A stretch of 11,052 bases of DNA from Pseudodesulfovibrio sp. (lineage in GTDB: Bacteria > Desulfobacterota > Desulfovibrionia > Desulfovibrionales > Desulfovibrionaceae): positions 1-11,052 of the forward strand of contig JAFLJW010000006.1 in NCBI GenBank assembly GCA_022712815.1, written 5' to 3'. Of the stretch, positions 1 to 6,968 are shown piece after piece. The translations under genes and the position numbers were made by a program. The notes beneath the pieces are model-generated. The model did no database searches. It was not told where the DNA came from and saw only the letters and a program-made list of their open reading frames with translations. Numbering within the stretch: position 1 is the first letter of the stretch; each line of letters starts with the position of its first letter.

Positions 1-1
1 T

Positions 2-2113
2 TCCGAAGTTGGTCTTGTGGAAAGTGAGAAACGCTATCAAAGCGTGTATGAGGCAGCCCGTGATGCCATTATCATGTTTGACCGCAATGATGGTTCCATT
101 CTCGATTGCAATGCTGCGGCCAGACGTCTCTATGGATATTCGGCTGATGAGATGCTGCATATGACTATGCAGGATCTTTCTGATATTCTGGAGAGTTCCG
201 CGGAGGTTCTCCGCAGCGGTGTGAGTCAGGTGTCACTCAGACATCATCGGCGTAGCGATGGTACTGTTTTTCCCGTGGAAGTTTCCATGAGTCATTTTGT
301 CCACGATGGACGCGAGGTCAGTACCGCCTATGTTCAAGATATTTCCCATCGTAAAGTAGTCGAGGAAGCCTTGCGCGAAGGTGCTCGTCTGTATCGGGCG
401 GTGGTCGAGGACCAGACCGAGTTGATTTGCCGCTATGAGCCGGATGGGGCACTGACCTTTATCAACCGGGCCTATGCAAAATTCTTTGCTGTGGACGAGG
501 ATGAAATTATCGGGAAAGCCGTTTTTACCAGTCTGGATTCTGCCAATCTGCGCCTTCTTCAAAACTGGTTGAACAAGGCCGGGCCTGCTGATCCTGTCCT
601 TGATCTTGAGCAACGTCAGGTGCGAAGAGATGGAGAGATGCGTTCAATACTCTGGACCAACCGCGCCATCCTGAATCATCGAAAGGCTGTTACCGAAATT
701 CAGGCTGTCGGGCGTGATATCACCGAGCGTAAGGTTGCGGAACACGCCCTTGGCAGGGCAAATGTTGAGAAGGAGCAATACCGGCTCAACCTTGAGGCGA
801 CATTCCGAAGTATCCCTGATGCCATCGTCACCGTGGACAGTGAGTTGCGGGTTATCGCCACCAACAGTGCGGCAGGAGTACTTTTTGGTATTTCCCGTGA
901 TCGGTCCAGAGGGCGCGAGCTTGAAGACCAGGTCAAGGCAAAGGGTAATCCTTGTATCAGCGTGCTCAAGCAGGTTCTGAAAACCAGTAAGCCTGTGCGC
1001 GGTTACGAAATTGAGATGACCGTGCCAAGTCTTGGCGACCGCATGGTGGAAGTCAATTGTTCCCCGCTCATCGACAAGGACAAGCGATACGCCGGTGCGG
1101 TTCTGGTTGTCCGTGATATTTCCCGTATCGCCGATCTGGAGAAACGTCTTCAGGAGCGACATGGATTTCGGGGCATCATCGGGCGGAGCAGCTCGATGCA
1201 GGATATTTATCATTTGCTCGAACAGCTTTCCTCACTGGATTCCAATGTGCTTATTCTCGGAGAGTCCGGTACAGGCAAGGAATTGGTGGCTGATGCCCTG
1301 CATTATGGTGGTTCACGAGCCGGTCAGCCGCTTATCAAGGTCAATTGTTCGGCTTTGTCCGAGAGCTTGCTCGAGAGCGAATTGTTCGGCCATGTACGCG
1401 GAGCGTTTACCGGGGCTGTGCGCGACAAGGTCGGTCGTATTCAGGCAGCTCAGGGCGGCACCCTGTTCCTTGACGAGATCGGCGATATTTCACCACTTAT
1501 CCAGCTCAAGCTCCTTCGGTTTTTGGAACAGAAGGAATACGAACGGGTTGGCGAATCCAATACTCATACCGCAGATGTTCGCATAATCGCAGCGACCAAC
1601 GCCAAGTTGCTGGAATCTGTCAAGCAGGGCATCTTTCGAGAAGATTTGTACTATCGCCTGAACGTCATGCCTGTCACGTTGCCTCCGCTCAGGGAACGTC
1701 AGGCAGACATTCCGCTTCTGGTTGAGCATTTCCTTGGTATCTTTTCCAATCAGTTCAACAAATCCTTTGGTCGGGTGTCTGCGGAAGTGATGGACCTCTT
1801 CATGAGTTATCGCTGGCCTGGAAATATTCGTGAATTGCGGCATATTCTGGAGCATGCCAGCATATTGTCTAGCGGAGGAGAAATTGTACTCAAGTATATT
1901 CGCAAGGATCTTGTCGATCAAATGCGGGCCAGCGAATTCTGTGAGTCCGAGCCTGTGGCGCGGTATGTGCCCCAGCTATCTGTATTTCACAAAGTGACCA
2001 GAGAAGACATCCTGATCGCGCTTGACCGATGTGGTGGCAACAAAGCCCGTGCTGCCCGTCAATTGGGTATTCATCGCGCCACATTGTATCGCAAGCTGAA
2101 AATACAAATGTGA
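2..2113 (+). CDS. Sigma54-dependent PAS-PAS-PAS-AAA+-Fis transcriptional activator (5' partial)
   Basis: This is an NtrC-class enhancer-binding protein that would remodel sigma54 RNA polymerase by ATP hydrolysis. Numbering from the GTG at 17, three PAS domains occupy about 1-115, 118-240 and 250-370, each of the first two ending in a D-I-(S/T) plus linker motif. The AAA+ domain (about 390-625) has Walker A GESGTGKE at 415, the sigma54-contacting GAFTGA loop at 462-467 and Walker B GGTLFLDE at 480-487. The C-terminus (about 658-698) is a Fis-type HTH ending in GIHRATLYRKLKI. There is no receiver domain in the visible part, so sensing is through PAS. The frame stays open from base 2 to the GTG, no ribosome site precedes the GTG, and the junction reads like a mid-protein PAS linker, so I take the gene to be truncated by the window edge. 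PAS ligands and target promoter are unknown. Confidence 0.93.
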   Translation, partial: SEVGLVESEKRYQSVYEAARDAIIMFDRNDGSILDCNAAARRLYGYSADEMLHMTMQDLSDILESSAEVLRSGVSQVSLRHHRRSDGTVFPVEVSMSHFVHDGREVSTAYVQDISHRKVVEEALREGARLYRAVVEDQTELICRYEPDGALTFINRAYAKFFAVDEDEIIGKAVFTSLDSANLRLLQNWLNKAGPADPVLDLEQRQVRRDGEMRSILWTNRAILNHRKAVTEIQAVGRDITERKVAEHALGRANVEKEQYRLNLEATFRSIPDAIVTVDSELRVIATNSAAGVLFGISRDRSRGRELEDQVKAKGNPCISVLKQVLKTSKPVRGYEIEMTVPSLGDRMVEVNCSPLIDKDKRYAGAVLVVRDISRIADLEKRLQERHGFRGIIGRSSSMQDIYHLLEQLSSLDSNVLILGESGTGKELVADALHYGGSRAGQPLIKVNCSALSESLLESELFGHVRGAFTGAVRDKVGRIQAAQGGTLFLDEIGDISPLIQLKLLRFLEQKEYERVGESNTHTADVRIIAATNAKLLESVKQGIFREDLYYRLNVMPVTLPPLRERQADIPLLVEHFLGIFSNQFNKSFGRVSAEVMDLFMSYRWPGNIRELRHILEHASILSSGGEIVLKYIRKDLVDQMRASEFCESEPVARYVPQLSVFHKVTREDILIALDRCGGNKARAARQLGIHRATLYRKLKIQM

Positions 2114-2161
2114 AGTCTTTTTCTTTTTCGATCTTTTCCCGTCATCTTTTTGAAAGTTATA

Positions 2162-2221
2162 ACCAATATAAAGGGTAGATATGATGCATTGATGTCTAAC
2201 TATTGGTATACTGCAATCAAT
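2162..2221 (+). promoter_or_regulatory. Candidate extended -10 promoter with inverted repeats, upstream of the thioredoxin-fold gene
   Basis: The AT-rich spacer contains TGGTATACT at 2204-2212, an extended -10 element (TG-n-TATACT, five of six to TATAAT), without a convincing -35 box. It would start transcription near 2219, about 73 bases before the ATG at 2292. A seven-base inverted repeat ACCAATA (2162-2168) / TATTGGT (2201-2207) overlaps the -10, and a second pair ATTGAT (2188-2193) / ATCAAT (2216-2221) flanks it. Both are seen in the sequence; a regulatory role is inference. Confidence 0.35.
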
Positions 2222-2291
2222 ATGTCACAAAAAGAGTTTAATTACATGATGTTATATTGATAGTAGTCTCTGGGGACGGTGGAGAATATTG

Positions 2292-2612
2292 ATGGTGAAG
2301 ACAATTGAACCCCAGGCATTCGACGTTGAGTTGCAAAGCAGTTCAAGACCCTTTTTGATCGCTTTTCTCAAACGAAACGAAAAGTTTCTGTATCAGTCGA
2401 AGGCCCTTGACGAGGTTTTGAAATCCTATGGCGACAAGGTGCAGGGCTATCTGTACAACTCGGACTATCTTGATACTGCCATGCGGCGGTTCAAGGTCAA
2501 GGGGACGCCAACATTCCTCCTGTTTTCCGGGGGGGATGAAGTGGATCGGCTCATTGGCGAGTCCGACACGGAAACCCTCGACGAATTCATTTGCAACAAC
2601 CTGCCTTCGTGA
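2292..2612 (+). CDS. Thioredoxin-fold protein lacking the catalytic CXXC
   Basis: This 106-residue protein has the length and pattern of a single thioredoxin domain. A hydrophobic strand FLIAF (21-25) comes first, then a helix and a second strand (VQGYLYNSD), then the cis-proline segment KGTPTFLLFSGG (Pro73) and a final amphipathic helix. The position where thioredoxin has WCGPC reads LKRNEKF, so both redox cysteines are absent; the only cysteine is Cys101 near the end. It therefore cannot act as a classical dithiol oxidoreductase and may be a binding or scaffold thioredoxin-like protein. No signal peptide is seen, so it is likely cytoplasmic. I chose ATG 2292 because GGAG at 2281-2284 sits seven bases away; a TTG at 2289 is too close. 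It faces the rhodanese gene convergently, 18 bases away. Confidence 0.8.
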   Translation: MVKTIEPQAFDVELQSSSRPFLIAFLKRNEKFLYQSKALDEVLKSYGDKVQGYLYNSDYLDTAMRRFKVKGTPTFLLFSGGDEVDRLIGESDTETLDEFICNNLPS

Positions 2613-2630
2613 TTCCCCCAGGATTTTGAA

Positions 2631-3029
2631 TTATCGGACGAGTGGAAGGCCTGCACGGGCCCATGAGTTGATGCCACCGTCCAGATGAAGAATTGCCTTG
2701 AAACCCGCTCGCTCCATGAATCCATAGGTTTTATTGCTTCGATTGCCTGATCGGCAGTAGATGAAGTATGGCCTGTTTCTGTCGAGTCCCTTGATTCGGG
2801 TCCGGAAATCTCTCTTGTAGAAGTCGATATTTATCGCCCCTTCAATATGTCCGGCAGTGAATTCCGCCAGGGTCCTGACATCCAGAATGATCAGATCACT
2901 TGTTTGCCGGATGATTTTCTGAGCCTGTTCCGGGCTGAGATTGGAACCTGCTGGTGCAGAGGTGCAGCTCGTTACCAGGATGAGCAGCAAAAGGCCTGTG
3001 GCTATGGATGCACCTCTGATCTTTTTCAT
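2631..3029 (-). CDS. Rhodanese-domain lipoprotein
   Basis: A 132-residue single-domain rhodanese (sulfurtransferase/persulfide carrier fold) with a lipoprotein signal peptide. The N-terminus has KK-R, a hydrophobic core, and the lipobox VTSC with Cys22 as the lipidated residue; +2 is Thr, which does not suggest inner-membrane retention. The mature domain shows LDVRTLAEFTAGHIEGAINI (49-68) and the active-site loop YCRSGNRSN with Cys92, all expected for a catalytically competent rhodanese. It is the last gene of a minus-strand operon, starting 16 bases after the MarR stop. No strong Shine-Dalgarno precedes it, so translation may be coupled. A periplasm-facing rhodanese could handle thiosulfate, polysulfide or sulfide-derived persulfide; the substrate is not visible from sequence. 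Confidence 0.9.
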   Translation of the reverse strand: MKKIRGASIATGLLLLILVTSCTSAPAGSNLSPEQAQKIIRQTSDLIILDVRTLAEFTAGHIEGAINIDFYKRDFRTRIKGLDRNRPYFIYCRSGNRSNKTYGFMERAGFKAILHLDGGINSWARAGLPLVR

Positions 3030-3045
3030 GACTTTGTCTTTTGGT

Positions 3046-3462
3046 TCAGAATTCCCGGTTCAATTTTTCCAGGATGTCTGCAAACATCTTTCGTTCCGTG
3101 TCCGAAAGCCCGACGGTGATGTCGCGGGTGAGTTGGTTGTGAAGTTCGTCATGTTCCTTGAACAAGACCTGTCCTTGATCCGTGAGTTCGACAAGAATTG
3201 ATCTTCGGTCTGCTTTGTGAGGCTTGCGGCGGATCATGCCGCCTTTTTCCAGTCGGTCGGCGAGCACGGTGAGGGTGCCGGTGGTCACGCCCATGCGTTC
3301 TGCCAGCTCCTTCATGCGCAGTGCCTTATGTGTACCCAGTATTTCCAGAGCGTGTATTTGGGGAAGCGTCAGCCCTTTGTCACGGACGATGCAATGTTCC
3401 CAGGAAGCCAGTTTCTCGAAAAATTCGACGATAAGTTGTGTCAGTTTGTTGGTATCAGACAT
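3046..3462 (-). CDS. MarR-family winged-helix transcriptional regulator
   Basis: At 138 residues it has normal MarR length. The winged helix spans about 30-105: MKELAERMGVTTGTLTVLADRLEKGG gives the helix-turn-helix, and RRKPHKADRRSILVELTDQG is the beta wing with the conserved D-R-R. Flanking N- and C-terminal helices would form the dimer interface. Cys24 is the only cysteine, so redox sensing is possible but unsupported. It lies between the membrane-protein gene (9 bases upstream) and the rhodanese gene (16 bases downstream); AGGA at 3467-3470 is its probable ribosome site, adjacent to the upstream stop codon. Paired palindromes at the operon promoter are its likely operators, which would make it an autorepressor. 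The effector is unknown; a metal, thiol or sulfur compound is suggested only by the neighbours. Confidence 0.92.
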   Translation of the reverse strand: MSDTNKLTQLIVEFFEKLASWEHCIVRDKGLTLPQIHALEILGTHKALRMKELAERMGVTTGTLTVLADRLEKGGMIRRKPHKADRRSILVELTDQGQVLFKEHDELHNQLTRDITVGLSDTERKMFADILEKLNREF

Positions 3463-3471
3463 GGGTTCCTG

Positions 3472-4233
3472 CTAGGTTGCGACTATGAAGTCCAGATACA
3501 ATGTATATAGGCCAAACGAGATGGTCATCACACCAACCGTACGCATGATGGCTGGTTCAATCCAGGACATTTGCAGCTTTCTTATCAGTGTCGTTACCTT
3601 ATAGATGGCAAATATGACCCCGGCAAGGGCGACACCCGTGCCAAGCGCATAGCTGGCGAAAACCGACATCGCACTCAATGGATCGCCTGAATCCAGAGCG
3701 TAGGAGTACATGATGGCAACGGTCGGGCATGGGACGATCATATTGACGAATCCCAGTGTGGCAAGTCCCCATACGGTTGATCGCTTGCCGGAAAGGGGCG
3801 CGTGATGGTGGTCGTGGTCGTGGTCGTGGTCATGCGTCTCGGAGCCATGATGGTCATCATGTTCATGGGTGTGATGTTCGTGATCGTGTTTGGAGCCTTC
3901 GCTGTGTTCATGGTCGTGACTATGCAGCAGGTGAGGCCTCCATATGAGGATTATTCCGAGAATAATGACGATCCCGGCTGTCAGTATATCGGTGAAGTAG
4001 CGGATTGATTCCGGCAGGCTGGCCGAGACCGTGCCGAGGAAAAAACCGATTACCAGACAGCCGAGGGTGGTGCCGGATATGAAGGCTGCGGTGAGGCCGA
4101 AGACGTGTTTCCCGCTTTTGTCCCCAGCCACGAAGGGGGCGAGGACCACCCAGGAATGTCCGCAGGGATTGAGGCCGTGTATCAGGCCCAGAAATAAACT
4201 CGATTGCAGGGCCACGAGAAAAAGTGAATCCAT
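3472..4233 (-). CDS. NicO/UreH-like polytopic membrane protein with His-rich loop (putative metal or sulfur-related transporter)
   Basis: A 253-residue integral inner-membrane protein with about six hydrophobic segments in two halves. The first half has GLIHGLNPCGHSW (16-28, Cys24) and the second FVNMIVPCPTVAIMYSYA (Cys169), so each half carries a proline-cysteine motif, as in the LysE/CcdA/UreH-type superfamily. The halves are joined by a hydrophilic loop at 101-144 with 20 histidines alternating with aspartate and glutamate, as in RcnA-type nickel/cobalt exporters. Efflux of Ni, Co or another divalent metal is the first hypothesis; a CcdA-like thiol or TauE-like sulfur function is the alternative, given the rhodanese in the same operon. 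The start is supported by AAGGAG ten bases before the ATG. It is the first gene of the operon; the stop is 9 bases before the MarR start. Confidence 0.75.
   Translation of the reverse strand: MDSLFLVALQSSLFLGLIHGLNPCGHSWVVLAPFVAGDKSGKHVFGLTAAFISGTTLGCLVIGFFLGTVSASLPESIRYFTDILTAGIVIILGIILIWRPHLLHSHDHEHSEGSKHDHEHHTHEHDDHHGSETHDHDHDHDHHHAPLSGKRSTVWGLATLGFVNMIVPCPTVAIMYSYALDSGDPLSAMSVFASYALGTGVALAGVIFAIYKVTTLIRKLQMSWIEPAIMRTVGVMTISFGLYTLYLDFIVAT
3808..3831. repeat. Four perfect tandem copies of the hexamer GTGGTC
   Basis: On the plus strand GTGGTC is repeated four times without error. Read on the coding minus strand it encodes alternating Asp-His within the metal-binding loop of the membrane protein. 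Because the unit is six bases, copy-number change by slippage would add or remove His-Asp pairs without breaking the frame. Confidence 0.9.
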
Positions 4234-4254
4234 ATTGTTTGATCTCCTTATATC

Positions 4255-4265
4255 TTGAAAGTCAA
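4255..4265. promoter_or_regulatory. Palindrome TTGAAAGTCAA, candidate MarR operator (downstream site)
   Basis: TTGA-N3-TCAA palindrome between the predicted transcription start and the ribosome site of the minus-strand operon. It is nearly identical to the copy at 4287-4297, with one base different in eleven, and their centres are 32 bases apart, about three helical turns. Binding by the MarR protein encoded in the operon is inferred. Confidence 0.55.
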
Positions 4266-4268
4266 AAT

Positions 4269-4297
4269 AAACTAATCTCGTGTAGTTTGATAGTCAA
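4269..4297 (-). promoter_or_regulatory. Candidate sigma70-type promoter of the membrane protein/MarR/rhodanese operon
   Basis: On the minus strand TTGACT (complement of 4292-4297, five of six to the -35 consensus) is followed after exactly 17 bases by TAGTTT (complement of 4269-4274, a weak -10). Transcription would start near 4262, roughly 30 bases before the ATG at 4233. AAACTA (4269-4274) and TAGTTT (4283-4288) also form a six-base inverted repeat. Confidence 0.5.
4287..4297. promoter_or_regulatory. Palindrome TTGATAGTCAA, candidate MarR operator overlapping the -35 box
   Basis: TTGA-N3-TCAA palindrome whose right half forms the -35 hexamer of the predicted operon promoter. A protein bound here would occlude RNA polymerase. 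It pairs with the copy at 4255-4265 in the same orientation, forming a two-site operator typical of MarR autoregulation; this is inference from position and sequence. Confidence 0.55.
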
Positions 4298-4605
4298 GGT
4301 AAAAAGTTGGGGAAAAATTTACCTGGTTAAAGGTGTTTTTACTTTATGTGCAAAGGTAGTATTTCAATAATAACAGGGCATATGTTGACAAAAAATATCA
4401 ATAATGCCAATGATTACACGTTACAATTTCATACGGATTTGGTAGACAACTGCGGATGTGTTCGGCTTTCTTAAAAAAATGTGGTAGGGAAGCAACGCTT
4501 TTGTTTTTCGGCAGTGTCTATATTTTCAATTCATTGCATTATTGCTGCTGGATACGGTTGCTGCATGGGCGAAGCGTGTTCTTGCTGTCGCGGGAATGTT
4601 AAATC

Positions 4606-4623
4606 CCCTGACAGGGCTTTTTT
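4606..4623 (+). terminator. Weak intrinsic-terminator-like hairpin
   Basis: CCCT-GAC-AGGG forms a four-base GC-rich stem with a three-base loop, followed by C and six T residues (4618-4623). Flanking AAA/TTT could extend the stem across two mismatches. The stem is short for an efficient terminator, so it may be an attenuator-like pause or chance. Confidence 0.25.
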
Positions 4624-4648
4624 CAATGTCGCGTTTTCGGTATAGAAT
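4620..4648 (+). promoter_or_regulatory. Possible promoter of the three-kinase operon
   Basis: TTTTCA (4620-4625, four of six) and TAGAAT (4643-4648, five of six) are separated by 17 bases, predicting a start near 4655 and a leader of about 42 bases before ATG 4697. Alternative promoters further upstream (TTGACA at 4385) are possible. No sigma54 -24/-12 element with correct spacing was found. Confidence 0.3.
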
Positions 4649-4696
4649 TCGTAGACATTTCTGGCATATGGGGTTCATCTGAGGGTAAGGTTGACT

Positions 4697-6967
4697 ATGT
4701 TCAGATTCTTCATGAAGATCAGGGAAAGCCTGATTGCGAAGGTCATTGTTGCGACGGGCGGCATCATGCTCGTCAGCACACTGGTTCTCGTGTACCTGAG
4801 CATAACTTTCGTCAACACCCACGCCCTGACCGACCGGATCAAGACCGCCGACATGATGGGCAACATCATCAAGCTGGGCTTGCACAATGCCATGCTCCAC
4901 AACTCGCGTGGGGAAATTGACCAGATCATCAAAAAAGTGGCTGAACTCCATGCCATCGCATCCATCCGTGTCTACAATAAAGAGGGTGAGATCAAGTTTT
5001 CCAACACCCCCACGGAAGAAGGCACGGTCATAGACACGAACCACCAGACGTGCCGGGTCTGTCACCAAACCGATCCGCCAAAGAAGACGCTCCCCCTTGA
5101 GGAGCGGACCAGAAATTTCTTTTCCCCTGAAGGTGAACATTTTTTCAGTGTCCTGACCCCCATTGGCAATCCGCCGGAATGTTCGGGCGGGCCGTGTCAT
5201 TTCCATCCGGCAGACAAGGCCATTCTCGGCACTTTGGACCTTGTTTTCGCCTTTGACGACATTGCTGCCGATGTCCTTGATTATCAGAAACAACTGATCG
5301 CTTTGGGAACCATCTTTTTTATCATTACCTCCGGCGGCATCTTCCTCGGCCTGCGCCAGATCATAACCCGGCCCCTGTCTCTCCTGACTAAAAGCTCCGA
5401 AGATATCGCCAGCGGCAAGACATCCAGTGCGGTCATTCCCTTTTCCACTCGGCGCGATGAACTGGGCAAACTGGCCAGATCGCACGAGACCATGGTCAAG
5501 GCCCTTCATGCCAAGCAGGAGGCTTTGAACGAGAAAATGGAGGAGTACGGGCTTCTGTTCGATAACGTTCCCTGCATTGTCACTGTTCAGGACCTTGACT
5601 ACAAGCTCTTGGAATATAACAAGGAAAGCCGTGACCGGTTGAGCCCTTTTCCCGGCGCGTATTGCTATCAGGCCTATAAGGGCATTGACGAGAAGTGTGA
5701 AGAATGTCCGGTCGAGAAGACCTTTGAAACAGGTGTACCCCATTGCAGTGAAGAAAGCAGGCGCAATCCCGATGGCACGTATTCGCACTGGATTGTTCAC
5801 ACTGCGCCCATAGTTGATAAAAACGGCACGGTGACCAAGGCCATGGAAATGTGCCTGGACATCACCGAGAGGAAGAATCTTGAGGAGAAACTCAAGGAAT
5901 CCGAGAATAAATATCACACTATTTTCAACAATACGCCAAATTCCATCTTCATGCTGAACAGTGCGACCATGAGTATTCGGGATTGCAACTCAACCGCCTG
6001 CTTGGTTTACGGATATGAAGCGGATGAGCTGATAGGTCGGCCATTTTCATCGGTGATCCACCCGGATGAGGTCGAACGGGTCATTTCGCAGATGCGGGCT
6101 TTCACAGCCGTCAGTCAGGTGAAGAGCGTTCGCAAGGGCGGGGACCCGTTTTTTGTGGACATAATGCTGTCTGTTTCTTCATACTCGGATCAGGAGTACC
6201 TCCTTGTCAGCACCACTGATATCACCGAGCGGCTTGAGGCTGAGCAATTGCTCTTCCACGCAGGCAAGATGGCGACCCTCGGCGAGATGGCGACCGGAGT
6301 TGCCCATGAGCTAAACCAGCCCCTGACCGTTATCAAGTCGGCCAGCAATTACTTCATGAAAAAAGTCAATGCCAACGAGCCGATTCCTCAGGAGACTCTC
6401 GGTACCCTTGCCAAGGAAGTGGACAGCTATGTGGACCGGGCAACCAATATTATTACACATATGCGGGAGTTCGGCAGGAAGGTCGAACACACCGAACAGT
6501 TGGTGGATATCAATACGAGCGTGAACAGGTCGTTCACTTTGCTCAACAAGCAATTCCTGGCCCGGGGTATCCAGATGAACTGGGACCTGGCTGATAATCT
6601 GCCTCCTGTCATGGCAATCTCCGATCAATTGGAACAGGTGATTCTCAACCTGTTTGTCAATGCTCGCGATGCACTTGAAGAGAAGACATGGGACAATGAT
6701 TCTGATACGCCACAGATAAGCGTCAGGACGGTTCGGAGAAGAAGGAATGTGGTTATCGAAGTCGATGATAACGGTGGCGGCATTCCCAAGAAGCTTATTC
6801 ACAAGATATTCGAGCCGTTTTTCACCACCAAGAAGGTGGGCAAGGGGACTGGCCTCGGATTGTCCATCAGTTACAGTTTGATCAAGAACTTCGGCGGAAC
6901 GATTCATGCCAAAAATAGTGAATCGGGAGCCCAGTTTACAATAAAACTACCAGTTGCGGAAAATTGA
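4697..6967 (+). CDS. Membrane sensor histidine kinase with two c-type haem motifs (periplasmic sensor-HAMP-PAS-PAS-HisKA-HATPase)
   Basis: This 756-residue protein is a canonical kinase with an unusual sensor. TM1 (about 13-36) and TM2 (about 200-222) bracket a periplasmic domain of about 160 residues carrying CRVCH (Cys119, Cys122, His123) and CSGGPCH (Cys162, Cys167, His168). These are CXXCH and CX4CH haem-attachment motifs, so it likely binds two c haems and senses redox state or a gas or other haem ligand. HAMP follows (about 222-275), then PAS1 (280-395) with Cys323, Cys334, Cys337-Pro and Cys350, then PAS2 (400-525). HisKA has AHELNQP with phosphorylatable His537; the ATPase shows NLFVNARDAL, DDNGGGIP, FEPFFTTK and GKGTGLGL. 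ATG 4697 is chosen because AAGG (4687-4690) lies six bases away; TTG 4691 abuts it. It is the first gene of the signalling operon; its stop is one base before the next ATG. Likely partners are the receivers of the next two proteins. Confidence 0.93.
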   Translation: MFRFFMKIRESLIAKVIVATGGIMLVSTLVLVYLSITFVNTHALTDRIKTADMMGNIIKLGLHNAMLHNSRGEIDQIIKKVAELHAIASIRVYNKEGEIKFSNTPTEEGTVIDTNHQTCRVCHQTDPPKKTLPLEERTRNFFSPEGEHFFSVLTPIGNPPECSGGPCHFHPADKAILGTLDLVFAFDDIAADVLDYQKQLIALGTIFFIITSGGIFLGLRQIITRPLSLLTKSSEDIASGKTSSAVIPFSTRRDELGKLARSHETMVKALHAKQEALNEKMEEYGLLFDNVPCIVTVQDLDYKLLEYNKESRDRLSPFPGAYCYQAYKGIDEKCEECPVEKTFETGVPHCSEESRRNPDGTYSHWIVHTAPIVDKNGTVTKAMEMCLDITERKNLEEKLKESENKYHTIFNNTPNSIFMLNSATMSIRDCNSTACLVYGYEADELIGRPFSSVIHPDEVERVISQMRAFTAVSQVKSVRKGGDPFFVDIMLSVSSYSDQEYLLVSTTDITERLEAEQLLFHAGKMATLGEMATGVAHELNQPLTVIKSASNYFMKKVNANEPIPQETLGTLAKEVDSYVDRATNIITHMREFGRKVEHTEQLVDINTSVNRSFTLLNKQFLARGIQMNWDLADNLPPVMAISDQLEQVILNLFVNARDALEEKTWDNDSDTPQISVRTVRRRRNVVIEVDDNGGGIPKKLIHKIFEPFFTTKKVGKGTGLGLSISYSLIKNFGGTIHAKNSESGAQFTIKLPVAEN

Positions 6968-6968
6968 G

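Larger units (their letters stand above)
4298..4690. other. AT-rich spacer between divergent operons, no convincing gene
   Basis: This stretch separates the minus-strand operon promoter from the kinase gene. It contains a perfect TTGACA at 4385-4390 with AATGAT 18 bases later (4409-4414), which could start a plus-strand transcript near 4421, and a hairpin followed by T residues at 4606-4623. A 30-codon open frame begins at ATG 4382 but has no support. It may hold a long leader or a small RNA of about 200 bases; nothing is certain. Confidence 0.4.

Noticed and set aside
17..19. GTG as the true start of the sigma54 activator
   Set aside because: There is no ribosome site in the 16 visible bases, the frame is open to the window edge, and the sequence reads like an internal PAS linker, so the gene most likely begins upstream.
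4385..4401. FNR-like TTGAC...ATCAA
   Set aside because: The half-sites are seven bases apart instead of four, so it does not fit an FNR/CRP-type site.
4382..4474. 30-codon open frame on the plus strand in the AT-rich spacer
   Set aside because: It has only a weak GGG in front of the ATG, no recognisable features, and begins inside a predicted promoter.
4662..4677. Sigma54-like TGGCATATGGGGTTCA before the kinase gene
   Set aside because: The -24 half fits, but the essential GC of the -12 element is missing, and it would leave almost no leader before the ribosome site.
4526..5917. 463-codon open frame on the minus strand opposite the haem kinase gene
   Set aside because: It lies antisense to a gene with unmistakable kinase and haem motifs, shows no recognisable domain, and is best explained by the codon bias of the real gene on the plus strand.
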